Assembly (NCBI GenBank): GCA_023053685.1
Contig: JALIGW010000016.1
Span: forward strand, 12,406,280-12,470,279
Origin: Diadophis punctatus similis
Taxonomy: Eukaryota > Chordata > Lepidosauria > Squamata > Dipsadidae
Direction of reading: 5' to 3'
Length of the DNA: 64,000 nucleotides
Below the pieces are notes generated by a model. The model worked only from the letters and a program-made list of their open reading frames with translations, ran no database searches and was not told the origin of the DNA. Made by a program: the position numbers and the translations under genes. The first letter of the stretch is position 1, and every line of letters begins with the position of its first letter. Shown one piece after another: positions 22,140 through 33,019 of the stretch.

Positions 22140-22998
22140 TGTTATTATCTATATCTACTGTATATCATCTATATCTGTTTCATCTATATCTGTTTCATCT
22201 ATATATTTATATGATCTATGTCTATATCATCTAAATCTCAGTTTTGCCCTAGATGATATAAAATCGCTTTATATACATCCATAGTTAATTTATAACAGCA
22301 ATTCTCTTGCATCCTAAAACGAGAAACTGAAATCAGAATGAGGAAATTAATATAAAACATTTTTTTATAAATCACAGGACGGAGGGGTGCAAAGCCCCAA
22401 ATCAGCAAGTGGATTAAAGAGAAAAAACATGTGGCTTAAATGGTCTGGTCTACTTTCCTCAGTGGACAATGGCAACTATTAAATTAGTTTGTGCTGAACG
22501 TTCACAGGGGGGCTTTTTAGATGCAAAGCAGGTTGGAAAGCTTGCACTGACTGACTCTTATTACCCTCAAGCCTTTCGCAGAGGTCTGATCAGAGCAATC
22601 TGTCTCTTCATATTAACTCTGATACAGAAGCTGTCAATATCCTTTAATGTAGATTATGTGGAATGAGGACAAGTATTTGTAAATACAAACCTTTATTTCT
22701 CCTTGAACGTCTGAGTTCTCCATCTCTTTCATTGTAGACTCATAATAAACTTTTGCATTTTAGAGCAGCTAGGAGGTTGTTACCGCTTTGCTGGAAGTCT
22801 TTGCATAATTGGGAAAACAACATAAACTACTGGATTTTATTTTTATTTTGGAGGAAGAGAAGTGACCATACTTCTGCTATTTATTGAGTGTTGCTATTTT
22901 CAGGATTGGCAAGCTAATTAGAAGGAAATTGATTATGGTCAATGCCAGAGGTCAAAAGGAATTTGTGGGGACTTTTGTAGAGCTGATTCTTGTCTTGT
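22140..22998. other. Unassigned non-coding sequence
   Basis: It starts with a short repeat of CATCTATATCTGTTT-like units. Otherwise nothing recognised. Confidence 0.4.
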
Positions 22999-23000
22999 CC

Positions 23001-23610
<610 letters not shown>

Positions 23611-23634
23611 CTATTTAAAACAGATTATAATGCT

Positions 23635-23890
23635 GGAGGATACAACTTAGGACCGTCATGGAACCTGCTCATTACAGTCATAAGTCATGATGATTGTAAA
23701 ATGGGTCATAATGTGACCGACCCATTTTATGATCTTTTTTGAGGTAGTTGTTAAACAAACCCATTGTTTGCTATGGGGCATTTTTGCCAGAAACTGGAAA
23801 TAAATGCTGTTTTCTGGCAAAAACATTATAAATTGAGGTTGCGTGACTGTGCGGTCATAATGCAGAAAGTACCATAGTAAGAAAAGAATA
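23635..23890 (+). repeat. CTCGACTTAC-type DNA-transposon repeat, old copy
   Basis: It contains GGGTCATAATGTGACCGACC and GTTGTTAAACAAACCC, and a CCAGAAACTGG segment repeated in inverted form. Both ends are decayed. Confidence 0.45.
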
Positions 23891-23983
23891 TTTTGTATTC
23901 AATATCATGATTTCTCAGGGATTTGATATTAATAAGCCCATACATTAGGGAAAGATGCTTGCCGAAGGGCTGCTGTGAAGAAT

Positions 23984-24038
23984 ATTTATTTATTAGTGAG
24001 ATTTATATACCGCCTCATAGTGCAAGCACTCTCTAAGC
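23984..24038 (-). mobile_element. Sauria SINE, 3' part before hAT insertion
   Basis: Reverse-oriented SINE sequence (TATATACCGCCTCATAGTGC) stops exactly at CTCTAAGC, where the hAT element at 24039 begins. The SINE resumes at 25284. Confidence 0.85.
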
Positions 24039-24239
24039 CAGTGGTTCCCAAACTTTTTCAGTCCACCGCCCCCTTGGTGCTACAAACTCATCCTCACCGC
24101 CCCCCACCCCACCCCCTCAGGTGGGCATAGCTTAGTGGTCAGGTGACCAGCTGGGTGTGGCCAACTTGTAAAGTGTGGTGAAACTCACTTAACAACGCTC
24201 TTGCTTAGCAACCAAAATGTTAGGCTCAATTGTGATCAT

Positions 24240-24602
24240 AAGTCTTTCTTTCGTTCTTTCTTTCTTCTCTACCTTCCCCCTTCTTTCTTTCTTTTTCTTT
24301 CTGTCTTTCTTCCTACCATCTTTCTTTTTCTTTCTTTTCTTTCTTTCTGTCTGTCTGTCTTCCTTCCTACCTACCATCTTTTTCTTTCTTTCTGTCTTCC
24401 TTCCTTCCTACCATCTTTCTTCCTCCCTCCCTCCCTCCCTCCCTCCCTCCCTCCCTCCCTCTTTCTTTCCTTTTTCTTTCCTTCTTCCCTCCCTTCCCTT
24501 CCCTACCTCCTTTCTTTTTCTGTCTGTCTTCCTCCCTCCCTCCCTCTCTCTTTCTTTCTTTACTTTTTCTTTCCTTCTTCCCTCCCTTCCCTTCCCTCCC
24601 AC
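24240..24602. repeat. Imperfect (TTTC)/(CCTT)/(CCCT) pyrimidine tract
   Basis: The tract lies inside the hAT element, directly beyond the splice donor of the captured exon. Its three CTTTCTGTCTGTCTTCC-like repeats show local duplication. The open frames on it are artefacts. Confidence 0.9.
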
Positions 24603-24630
24603 CAGCTGTGGCCAGATCGCCACCGCTCAC

Positions 24631-24828
24631 CCAGGCCGATGGCTTGGTAAGCGTTCTGCGGGTTGTGCACCAGATTGCAGAGCGCCATCAAGGCCGGCTG
24701 CCACGTCAGCAGCTCGGGGTGCTGCAGCTCTTCATTGAGCTTGAGGAGGCCTCAGCGGCCGAAGGTCACAGGCACCTTGGTGGGGTCAATGTCGGGGGGC
24801 AGCTGGCTGAGATCCCCGGGTGCGCCAT
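24631..24828 (-). pseudogene. RSPH14: Captured RSPH14 coding-exon fragment
   Basis: RSPH14 (RTDR1) is an armadillo-type radial spoke head protein of motile cilia. Minus-strand translation from 24828 gives MAH, then after a one- or two-base slip LSQLPPDIDPTKVPVTFGR, an in-frame TGA, then LLKLNEELQHPELLTW, ALMALCNLVHNPQN and YQAIGLG. This follows the N-terminal part of RSPH14 as I remember it. The TGA sits where CGA (Arg) is expected, a CpG-type mutation. Sequence after 24631 begins GTGAGC on the minus strand, a good splice donor, so this is a genomic exon and not a retrocopy. It lies inside a hAT element bounded by a perfect TSD. It is not functional. Confidence 0.75.
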
Positions 24829-24926
24829 GCCAGAGGGGAGCCCGCTGAATTGCGCACGCCGGGTTGCTAGGTGATGGGGACGCCGGGCGGGAAAGTCCGC
24901 ACATGCACAGGTTCTGCAACAGGGCC

Positions 24927-24983
24927 TTCCCGCGGGTCTATGACCGCTCACCCAAGCAGCTTCGGGAGCGGTCGGCTTCCCTC
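24927..24983 (+). pseudogene. Possible second captured exon, divergent strand
   Basis: About 20 plus-strand codons read FPRVYDRSPKQLRERSAS. They lie about 100 bp upstream of the RSPH14 start and point the other way. In human the gene head-to-head with RSPH14 is RAB36, whose N-terminal region has a faintly similar FP-x-x-Y...QLRE pattern. The similarity is weak and from memory, so this is a guess driven by position. Confidence 0.2.
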
Positions 24984-25283
24984 ATCGCTGTGCCGCACTC
25001 AGTACCTAGCACTTGTAACTCCATCACATTCCATGCTCTTGGATGCAGGGCAGTCCATTCTGAAAGAAAACATCTCACGTTTTCTTTCAGAATGGGCTGC
25101 CCTGCACACAAGAGCGAGGAACGTGAGGGAGCTTCAAGTGCAAAAGCATGGCAAACCACCTACCAACTACCGCCCCTCTGGCCCCTCTCACCACCACCCT
25201 GTCACCACCCTTGCATCTCACCGCCCCCCTAAGGGTTCCCACTGCCCCCTGGGGGGCGGTACCACCCATTTTGGGAACCACTG

Positions 25284-25486
25284 CTCTAAGCGGTTTACAC
25301 CATTAAGCAATGTATATTTACATTGCCCCCAACAATCTGGGTCCTCATTTTACCTACCTCAGAAGGATGGAAGGCTGAGTCAACCTTGAGCCAGTGAGAT
25401 TTGAACAGCTGAACTGCTGATCACAGTCAGCTAAAGTAGCCTGCAGTACTGCACTCTAACTGCTGTGCCACCTTGGTGCTTTTCAT
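25284..25486 (-). mobile_element. Sauria SINE, 5' part after hAT insertion
   Basis: It resumes with CTCTAAGCGGTTTACA and continues through GGGTCCTCATTTTACC and GTCAACCTTGAGCC to a head at CTGTGCCACCTTGGTGC. With 23984-24038 it forms one SINE copy. Confidence 0.9.
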
Positions 25487-25648
25487 TAGGAACAATGCTC
25501 TTCCTTTTAGCATCCTGAGTAAACTGCATAAACCTCCCAGTTGATGGTAAGTTTGGACAACTGTATATTAGCTTGCAAGGAAGTCACTAGCTTCTGGCTT
25601 CTGGCTTACATAGGAACTTTTAATAAAAGAGAATATTTATAGCTCAGG

Positions 25649-25791
25649 ACTGAATTATGGTGTCCTTGGTACTCTCTGAGCTTGGTTGTTTTCTTGCAGA
25701 TGTTTCATTGCACTGATGATGTTACCTAGTTGGATAATGAAATATTTGCAAGAAAGCAACCAAGCTCAGAGAGAGCACCAAGGACCCCACA
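25649..25791. repeat. Foldback repeat with hammerhead-like core
   Basis: The arms TCCTTGGTACTCTCTGAGCT (from 25654) and AGCTCAGAGAGAGCACCAAG (from 25764) pair. On the plus strand the centre holds CTGATGA (25713-25719), a hairpin GTTACC/GGATAAT, and GAAA (25739-25742). CTTGCAGATG (25693-25702) pairs with TATTTGCAAG (25743-25752). This is the layout of a hammerhead ribozyme, as described in Penelope-like retroelement termini. A partial relative lies at 62470-62510. Confidence 0.6.
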
Positions 25792-25799
25792 ACTGGGCT

Positions 25800-26075
25800 T
25801 TTGTTGATCTCGTGGCAACCTGTTAGCTGGAAATGCTACATGTAGTACAGGTACAATTAAGGCTGGAGATCTAGTCTACACCTTTTTTATCCTACAAAAA
25901 AGCATGTTATCACACTTTCCTGCAAGGTATTGGAACGCTTGTTTTGATCCATAAAGACCCATTGACTCAGGAAGCATATCAAACGAAAGACCCCCACAGC
26001 GGGCTGAATGAGGGAAGACAGTAGGCCTAGCTAGGATGATTGGCTCAAATTAAGAACTTGCATCATAATTGATGG
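25800..26075. other. Unassigned non-coding sequence
   Basis: Nothing recognised. Confidence 0.35.
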
Positions 26076-26083
26076 ATCTTAGT

Positions 26084-26243
26084 CAGCGGTGGGTTGCTAC
26101 CGGTATGGTACGGTTCTACGAACTGGTAGCGGTGGCGGGAGGCTCCGCCCACCTACCCCAGATGCTTCTGCGCATGTGCAGAAGCTTTGTGTGCATGCGC
26201 ACGTGCGTGAACCGGTAGCGATGGGATTTAGAACCCATCACTG
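26084..26243 (+). mobile_element. Short hAT MITE, CAGCGGTGGGTTGC
   Basis: 160 bp from CAGCGGTGGGTTGCTACCGG to TTAGAACCCATCACTG. TSD ATCTTAGT (26076-26083) and GTCTTAGT (26244-26251), one mismatch. The centre is CTTCTGCGCATGTGCAGAAG, a palindromic CpG core shared with the longer members. Confidence 0.88.
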
Positions 26244-26251
26244 GTCTTAGT

Positions 26252-26818
26252 GGCAGTCATGGTATGTACACTCAGCAAAGATTTATGAACCATTAAAGTA
26301 CAATTTCCTCCGATGAAAGAAACATCTCATTTAGTCTTACAAAGGGAAGAATATATACAGAGCTAAATCTTTCCCTGATGCTTTCTGATTTTTAAAAAAT
26401 CTCTTTTGAAGTCTGAGCTCTGATGTTAAAGAAGAGCTTCAGCAGTATCATTGGGGAATGGATATCTGAAATTGGATGTGTTCCTCTAGGGATTTTTCTT
26501 CTCTATCCTTTGAGGCGTTATGTGATTTATCCTGTGAGCTCCTATGATGCTCAGAGTTACCCATGGATTGCAAGTTAATACCTTATTTAATTGGTTCCCC
26601 GATTGCTAATTTTGGTTCTTTACAGTTTGGCTGCTGCTTTCAGCTTGTCGTAATTTTTTAAAAAATGCCGGGTATTTAAAAAAAATCTGTTGAGACTTTC
26701 CTTTCCTGGACACAACTGGATATTAATTTATAACAGCAGCAACAATAGGGACTGTTGGTAATATAATAACCTGAGCCATTGCTATCCAAAATAGAACTAG
26801 GCCAAACTAACATAAAAT

Positions 26819-26820
<2 letters not shown>
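26252..26820. other. Unassigned non-coding sequence
   Basis: No gene or recognised repeat. Confidence 0.35.

Positions 26821-26821
<1 letters not shown>

Positions 26822-26879
<58 letters not shown>
26822..26879. repeat. (CA)n microsatellite
   Basis: About 28 pure dinucleotide units. Confidence 0.97.
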
Positions 26880-27520
26880 CTTTAGTACTGCCAACAAGAA
26901 AACCAATACAAGCAAAACTAGTTTTTGGAACTTCTATATTAATTTGGCTTAGAATCAATTTCTATAAATTTTATAACAAGGTCTATAAAATATGTTTTGA
27001 AGCTGATGGAATATTTAATATTTATTTCCCTTGGCATCAATTCCTAGATTAGATTCTGAGAACAATAAATTTAGGACGAAATGTGAATTATCCCTTCACC
27101 ATTGTAAATCTCTCTTTGGGTTCATGACTGACAAACGGAGAAAATTAGCTCATTCACAAACAAGTCAATTTAAATCATGCATACGTGCATACATATTCTA
27201 AGATAAACTTGGGACAGTTGTCTTTGTCAAGACTTTAGAAGAAACCAGCCACCTATTCTCCACATTATTCAACTCTCAAAGGCATTACAAGAACATGGAA
27301 ACTTGCCATCAAAACTTGATGATAAATAAAGGCATACAAGTGCAAATAAAAATGTTGCAAGATGTAATGTTGTGCTCAGAATTAAAATATAGTCACTCTG
27401 TAAATTCAAGGAGACATCAAAAAAGAAAAAAGAACAGCAAAACTTATAGACAAAATTTAAGTTGGATAATTGCCTAATTCTTGCCCGGGCTATTCTATTA
27501 TAGTCATCTGTTCATTCAAT
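26880..27520. other. Unassigned AT-rich sequence
   Basis: No gene or recognised repeat. Confidence 0.35.
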
Positions 27521-27752
27521 AGCAATAGCAATAGCACTTAGACTTATATACCGCTTCATAGTGCTTTACAGCCCTCCCTAAGCGGTTTACAGAGTTCAGC
27601 ATATTGCCCCCAACAATCTGGGTCCTCATTTTACCGACCTCAGAAGGATGGAAGGCTGAGTCAACCTTGAGCCTAGTGAGATTTGAACAGCTGAACTGCT
27701 GAACTAGCAGTCAGCCTGCAGTGCTGCATTTAACCACTGCACCATCTCGGCT
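27521..27752 (-). mobile_element. Sauria SINE, full length
   Basis: The reverse orientation runs from the (AGCAATAG)n tail through CTTATATACCGCTTCATAGT to a head reading GAGCCGAGATGGTGCAGTGG on the minus strand. Well preserved. Confidence 0.93.
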
Positions 27753-28134
27753 CATTCAACTCTCTATCACCACTTCCACAATAGTCAGATTTCTGATTTT
27801 TGGAATCTCAGTTTTTAAAACATTTTTCTTGGGTGGGGATAGTTCTACAAACTTCCTATTTTTCCAAATACTGTTATTGTTAGTTAGTTTATTTATTAGA
27901 TTATTTTTACATACACAGAGATGCACCCATGACTCTAGATGGCTTACTAATACAATAAAATTAAAATGCAAAAACACATAAATACAGGAAAAAAAACCTG
28001 CAATACCATAAGTTAAATCATAAAATTACCCCCCTCCAAACAATGAGGAGACACAATCCAAATGTCTTTTGGAAAGGCTTGGTCTTTAACATCTCCCAGA
28101 AGGTGTCCAAGGGTAAAATAGATTTAATTGTAAA
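27753..28134. other. Unassigned non-coding sequence
   Basis: The CACCCATGACTCTAGATGGC segment near 27925 resembles a LINE 3' tail, but the assignment is uncertain. Confidence 0.3.
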
Positions 28135-28355
28135 TAGCAATAGCACTTAGACTTATATACTGCTTCACAGTGGTTTAAAGCCCTCTCTAAGAAGTTTACA
28201 GAGTCAGCATATTGCCCCCAACAATTTTGGGTCCTCGTTTTATCCAACCTCGGAAGGATGGAAGGCTGAGTCAACCTTGAGCTGTTCAGAATCAAACTCC
28301 TGGAGTGAGTAGTGTGTTAGCCTACAGTACTGCATTCTAACCACTGGCGCCACCA
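28135..28355 (-). mobile_element. Sauria SINE, diverged
   Basis: The same landmarks in reverse (CTTAGACTTATATACTGCTT, GGCTGAGTCAACCTTGAGC) are present with more substitutions and a missing B-box segment, so it is an older insertion than 27521. Confidence 0.85.
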
Positions 28356-28683
28356 CCAAGTAGGAGGCATTCTAAAAAGTTGGTGATACCATTGACAGCT
28401 GACCAAGCATCCTCTGCCCCCATAAATCTCCAAAATGAGGAATAATCAGCTGTTTTTCCATATACAATGGTAATAGCTGGACCAACGTCTGCAGATAGCC
28501 AGACATGAAAACTTGGAATTGCATCTTGTAGCTAATAGGAAATTAATACATGCCTTGCGATAGGTCATGCTCCTACTATAACTGCCAACACGTTTCAGGG
28601 CTACTGTGTTCTATATCGAGTGAAGTTAATGAGATGTTTTTTGAAGGTAGCCTCATGTAGAGTGTATTACAGTGTCTAGATGG
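28356..28683. other. Unassigned non-coding sequence
   Basis: Nothing recognised. Confidence 0.35.
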
Positions 28684-28691
28684 GTAATGAT

Positions 28692-28950
28692 CAGTGGTGA
28701 GTTGCTACTGGTTCAGACCGGTTCGCGCGAGCCGGTGGCGGAAATTTGGCCCTGTTCGCCGAACTGGTAGTGATGGCAACTTGCCACGCCCCCGAACCGG
28801 TTCCACGGTTGCCGCTGCTTGAAAGCGGCTGGCAACGAACCCTCCGCGCATGCGCAAAGGCTTCTGCGCATGCACAGAGGATCAGTACCCAGATGTAATG
28901 CGCACGTGCACTTCCGAACCGGTAGGGAAGGTAAGAGAAACCCACCCCTG
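28692..28950 (+). mobile_element. hAT MITE, CAGTGGTGAGTTGC
   Basis: 259 bp from CAGTGGTGAGTTGCTACTGG to GAGAAACCCACCCCTG. TSD GTAATGAT (28684-28691) and GTGATGAT (28951-28958), one mismatch. The interior has GAACCGGTTC and CTTCTGCGCATGC motifs. Confidence 0.88.
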
Positions 28951-29039
28951 GTGATGATATGAGCATGAGTCAGTGTCATGAGATCTTGTCTCAGGAAAGG
29001 CCAGAACTGATGCACCAAAAGAAGCTTGCTCCCCTAGTC

Positions 29040-29310
29040 ATGGCCTACAGCTAATGATCTACCAGAAGTCATGGTAGATTCCCCAAACCCCAAAAACTTT
29101 AACCTTAGACTCTCTACAGTTGACCTCACCCCATTCCTAAGAGGTCTGTAAGGGGCGTGCATAAGCGCACCATCGTGCCTACCGTCCCTGTCCTTCTGGC
29201 CTATTGTCTAAATTTACCTATACATACTTTGCTTTTGTTTATGTTTATATCATACCTGTTATCTTGTACACGTGTTGACAAAATAAATAAATAAATAAAA
29301 TAAAAATGAA
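29040..29310 (+). mobile_element. LINE 3' end, unassigned family
   Basis: Shares GACCTCACCCCATTCCTAAG, GGGGCGTGCATAAGCGCACC and an (AAAT)n tail with 48130-48490. Translation of the better copy ends in an INAWYALPDSVV-type motif, as in LINE ORF2 C-termini. Confidence 0.65.
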
Positions 29311-29425
29311 TCCAGGACCCCCGACATATAAACCTGCTCCTGAGTGCCTCTCCATTCAGAGTAATCATTAGGGCAGAAATAGAACTCCAATATGCAAGCA
29401 AGCAACTTGATGTTCAATTCAATAG

Positions 29426-29670
29426 GAGCCGAGGTGGCGCAGTGGTTAAAAGCAGCACCTGCAACCTACTTCAAGTGACTGCTAGTTCAGCAGTTCAGCT
29501 GTTCAAATCTCACCAGACTCAAGGTTGACTCAGCCTTCCATCCTTCCGAGGTGGGTAAAATGAGGACCCAGATTGTTGGGGGCAATATGCTGAACTCTGT
29601 AAACCGCTTAGAGAGAGCTGTAAAGCACTATGAAGCGGTATATAAGTCTAAGTGCTATTGCTATTGCTAA
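29426..29670 (+). mobile_element. Sauria SINE, full length
   Basis: GAGCCGAGGTGGCGCAGTGG head, B-box GTTCAAATCTC, and GAAGCGGTATATAAGTCTAA tail. Nearly identical to the copy at 16673. Confidence 0.94.
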
Positions 29671-29671
29671 T

Positions 29672-29905
29672 TCTGCTTCCAGATTCTAGATTCATAAGAT
29701 TCAAGCATTGAGTCAGGACCAGAGTCATGATGTTGAAGTGAGCATAATCAACATACAGTTGGTACTGAACTCCAAATTGCTTGATGACCTCCCTCAAAGC
29801 CTCCGTGTAGCATAGCAAAAGACAGAGAACAGGTCTTTGTGGTACTCCACAACCGACAACATATTTCTCCTCCCATACTGCCGCGAGAAACATCTGCTGA
29901 GGAAA
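29672..29905 (-). pseudogene. L2-type reverse transcriptase remnant
   Basis: Minus-strand translation contains GVPQRPVLCLLLCYTEALRE, then VIKQFGVQYQLYVDYAHF, matching the GVPQGSVLSP and YADDTQ motifs of LINE reverse transcriptases. The catalytic YADD has decayed to YVDY, so it is inactive. Confidence 0.75.
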
Positions 29906-29949
29906 GAACAGAACCAGAGCTATATATTTCACACACACGACTACGTATA

Positions 29950-31235
29950 ATGAATATCAATCTTCTATTTTTATTTCATGAAATGCAGCCCATGTTACCA
30001 CCAGTGGCTATGATGTGAGTTTTCTTAACTTTAAAGCTGGCAGTTGAATATTTACATGTAAATTTTCTCTCTTCTTGGAATAATGATTGTTGACTGGAAT
30101 CGTATTTGTTATTAAAATGAACCTTGTAATGTAGTCCATTCAGTTGGAACCTATTTCTTGGCAAGGTTGGTTTATTCAGAGTAATGCTGCTGGAATATTA
30201 ACTTGCAGATAACACAATCTATTTATTTTCGATTGGCTGACCATTCTGTTTGAAAACCTGCACCATCATTCCTGGTAATTAAGGCTCACCAATGAGATAG
30301 AAGTGCTTCTAAAATTGCCAAAGTAACATTTAAAGTGAAATTGTGAATTCCTTGTTGGGTAAGATAGTTTGCAGATTTCAAAGAAGAACAGTGTATTTAA
30401 AGCTTAGCCCAATCAAATATTAAAGCTTTCTTCAAGCTCCATGAAAATATATTAATATTCCCCAAATTTATCTGATTTATATAGTCAGTGGCATAGCTAA
30501 TGGCAAATCTGACTTTCTGATGAAGTTTTAATTTGCAAATTCCAAATTGTTTAGACACATGTTCCATTTCAACTAGGACTGATTGATTGTTCCAATGAGA
30601 AATGCCATAAATAACAATGACAAAGTAAGTGAAGCCGGAGGGTTTCAATCTGAAGTTGTTTTGAATTAAAAATAGAAATGTCAATGATTTTGTTCAGATT
30701 TTGGAAAGCAAAACTGCAGGAGGCTCATAATTATCACTTCACAAGCCCCAAATTACTTTCTGGCTAAGAGAAAAGATTTCAATCCCACCATTTCTAGTTT
30801 TCCCACCTCAAAACCGTTTAATCCCCTTTTAATTTGAGAGTGATGATAGAATCTTAACAGATGGAAACGAGCTTTTGTTTGTTTGTTTGTTTGTTTTCAT
30901 TATTGAAAAACTAAACTGACAACAGACAAAATAACAGTCTGTCTATCTCCAGGAAGGCTTTTAACTTGGATTCCTATATCTAGCTCCATTTTTAATCTTC
31001 TCTTCTTGGAAGCCGCTGATCAAGAATCCAATTCTCCCTGTGACCAAAGAAAGAATTGCAAAGAATTCTGCCCACCTTCCAGGGAAACCACTTTGGTTAA
31101 TAAAAATTCAAGATGGCAGCCACAATTGTGCAGTTGAATCAGAGATCAGGAGTTAATTGCATGGTTGTGGCTGCCATTTTTTCATTTACAACACTGTTGT
31201 TGTTTTGGTGCCTTTGTCTGCTTGGCAAGATTTCA
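29950..31235. other. Unassigned non-coding sequence
   Basis: A long stretch without recognised repeats, with one (TTTG)n at about 30874-30894. It is repeat-poor for this window and could hold conserved intronic sequence. Confidence 0.35.
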
Positions 31236-31239
31236 GAAG

Positions 31240-31382
31240 TGGTTTGCCACTGCTTCCTTTCTAAGGCTGAGAGAAAGTGATTGGCCCAAGGTCACCCAGC
31301 TGGCTTTATGTCTAAGGCAGAACTAGATCTCCCAGATGCCTGGTTTCTAACCTGATGCCTTAATTACTACACCACACTTTTA
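31240..31382 (-). mobile_element. tRNA-type SINE, minus
   Basis: Reverse SINE body GCCCAAGGTCACCCAGCTGG, then GCCTTAATTACTACACCACA, the reverse of a tRNA-like TGGTGTAGTAATTAAGGC head. Confidence 0.65.
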
Positions 31383-31397
31383 TACTACTGATAACCT

Positions 31398-31605
31398 CCC
31401 TACTGATGCAGGAGGCCATCGCAGCCAAAAATGGAGCTCGGGAGCCCGTTTTTGCTTGCAGGGCGCACGGGCCACAATAGGCGGCCCAACACGAGTGATG
31501 TCGAGCTGGTCACGCCCACCCTGGCCATGCCCATCCTCCCCCCCTCCCGAGGTCAAACACAACCCTGATGCGGCCCTCAATGAAATTGGATTTTACACTC
31601 CTGGT
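31398..31605 (+). mobile_element. 3' fragment of CAGGGGTGTC hAT MITE
   Basis: It contains GTGATGTCGAGCTGGTCACG and GATGCGGCCCTCAATGAAAT and ends ACACTCCTG, matching the right half of the element at 42709-43567. The left half is absent. Confidence 0.7.
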
Positions 31606-31635
31606 TCAGAGGATCCACAGGATTGAAATCTTTAC

Positions 31636-31974
31636 AGATAGTCCTCGATTTATGATCATAATGGACCCAGGAATTTTTATTGTTAATCATGACCTTCATA
31701 AGTCGAGGCACTCATGTGATATTGTACATTGTAAAATATTCTATTTTACAAATTTTTGCAGCTTTTAAGCAAACACAGGGGCCATTAAGCAAATCAATGT
31801 ACTCCTATGCCTGGTTCTTGCTGGAAACCAGCCCAAAAGGCCAGAAACCGGGGGGGGGGGGGGAAATCATGTAAACCATGGTCACATGACTGAAGATTAC
31901 TGCAACCAGCCAGAAAAGTGATCTCATTGTCAAGCACTTGAAATGCAGTCATGTGACCACAGAGGCATATGCAG
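31636..31974 (+). repeat. CTCGACTTAC-type repeat, interrupted by a MITE
   Basis: It starts ACAGATAGTCCTCGATTTAT and contains AACCATGGTCACATGACTGA and a poly-G run (31849-31862). It is split by the hAT MITE at 31975 and resumes at 32406 with TTGTAGTAACTCC, finishing near TTGTAACTTTGAAC (about 32465). Confidence 0.75.
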
Positions 31975-32397
31975 CAGAGGTGGGTTCCTGAAGGAGCTGC
32001 CCGGTACACAGCTCCGGTAGGGAGCGGCGGATTTCGCAACTGCTCCGGAGCCCTCTCTGACGGTCCACCCGGCGCGTCGCCATTTTTTCCCGCTGATTTT
32101 TGGTGATTTTAGGCCGATTTTGCTTTTGTGCATGCACGGAATCAAAATCGCGCCGAAATCTCACAAGGGGACACACGCGCGCGTGAGATTTTGGCAAGAT
32201 TTTGCTTCTGTGCATGCGCGGAAGCAAAATGGCACCGAAATCTCGCGCACGCGTCCCCTCATGAGATTTTAGCGCGATTTTGCTTCCGCACATGCGCAGA
32301 AGCAAAATTGTGCAAGGGGGCGTGCGCGCATGCCCCCGAAGCGTGGAGATGCGCATGCATGGCTCCGGCAGTGAGGTAAGTGAGCAACCCGCCCCTG
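31975..32397 (+). mobile_element. hAT MITE, CAGAGGTGGGTTCC family
   Basis: 423 bp starting CAGAGGTGGGTTCCTGAAGG and ending GAGCAACCCGCCCCTG, with a perfect TSD ATATGCAG (31967-31974 and 32398-32405). The interior has several copies of a TTTTGCTTCTGTGCATGCGC-like unit in both orientations. Confidence 0.93.
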
Positions 32398-32465
32398 ATA
32401 TGCAGTTGTAGTAACTCCAGACCTGGATCGTAAGTAGCTTTTGTGGGATCTGTTGTAACTTTGAA

Positions 32466-33015
32466 CAATTTGAATAAACCAGTCATTGAGATCTATTTCA
32501 TGTTTCTATCTTTTAACCATTCTATCATCACTCTCAAAGTAAGAGGGGATTAAATGATTTTGAGGGAACTAGGTGAGAAAACTTGAAAAATGGGGTTGAA
32601 ATCTTTTCTCTTAGCAAGAGAGGGATTGGGGAAACATAAAGTGATAATTATGAGGCTCTTGCAGTTTTTCCTTCCAAAATCTGAAAGAATCCATGGACGG
32701 AAGCAGTTCCACCATAATATAAGTTTTTTTTAATATAAAAATGAAACTAAACATCGATCGCTGCATTTGATAAGAGAAGATGGAACGTAAAGGATAAAAT
32801 GTTTGCCTCAATATTTAATGGTAAATAAGACAAGAATATGTGATGATTCTTTCATTATTTAATATATTCATATTAATGTAATATATGAACAAGTGTATTA
32901 GGAATGCTTGCGATTGGAAGAGTGTGGAATGGGGATATAAATACGTGTGCATTTTTATATAGAGATGATAGAGTTTTGTTGGCTAATTCTAACAAATGTT
33001 AATATAAATCCAAAA
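32466..33015. other. Unassigned non-coding sequence
   Basis: AT-rich, nothing recognised. Confidence 0.35.
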
Positions 33016-33019
33016 AGGC

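Larger units (their letters stand above)
24039..25283. mobile_element. hAT element carrying host gene sequence
   Basis: A 1,245-bp element starts CAGTGGTTCCCAAACTTTTT and ends ACCCATTTTGGGAACCACTG, imperfect terminal inverted repeats of hAT type. It is flanked by a perfect 8-bp TSD CTCTAAGC (24031-24038 and 25284-25291) that lies within a SINE. Subterminal CCACCGCCCCC and GGGGGGCGGT are also inverted. The interior has four parts: family sequence with a piece of the CTCGACTTAC repeat (24170-24244), a 360-bp pyrimidine tract, a decayed RSPH14 coding exon with its CpG-rich flank (24600-25000), and a hairpin at about 25046-25104. No transposase is present. Confidence 0.88.

Noticed and set aside
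24631..24828. Functional RSPH14 gene
   Set aside because: There is a frameshift after the start and an in-frame TGA, no following exon, and the fragment lies within a transposon with a perfect TSD.
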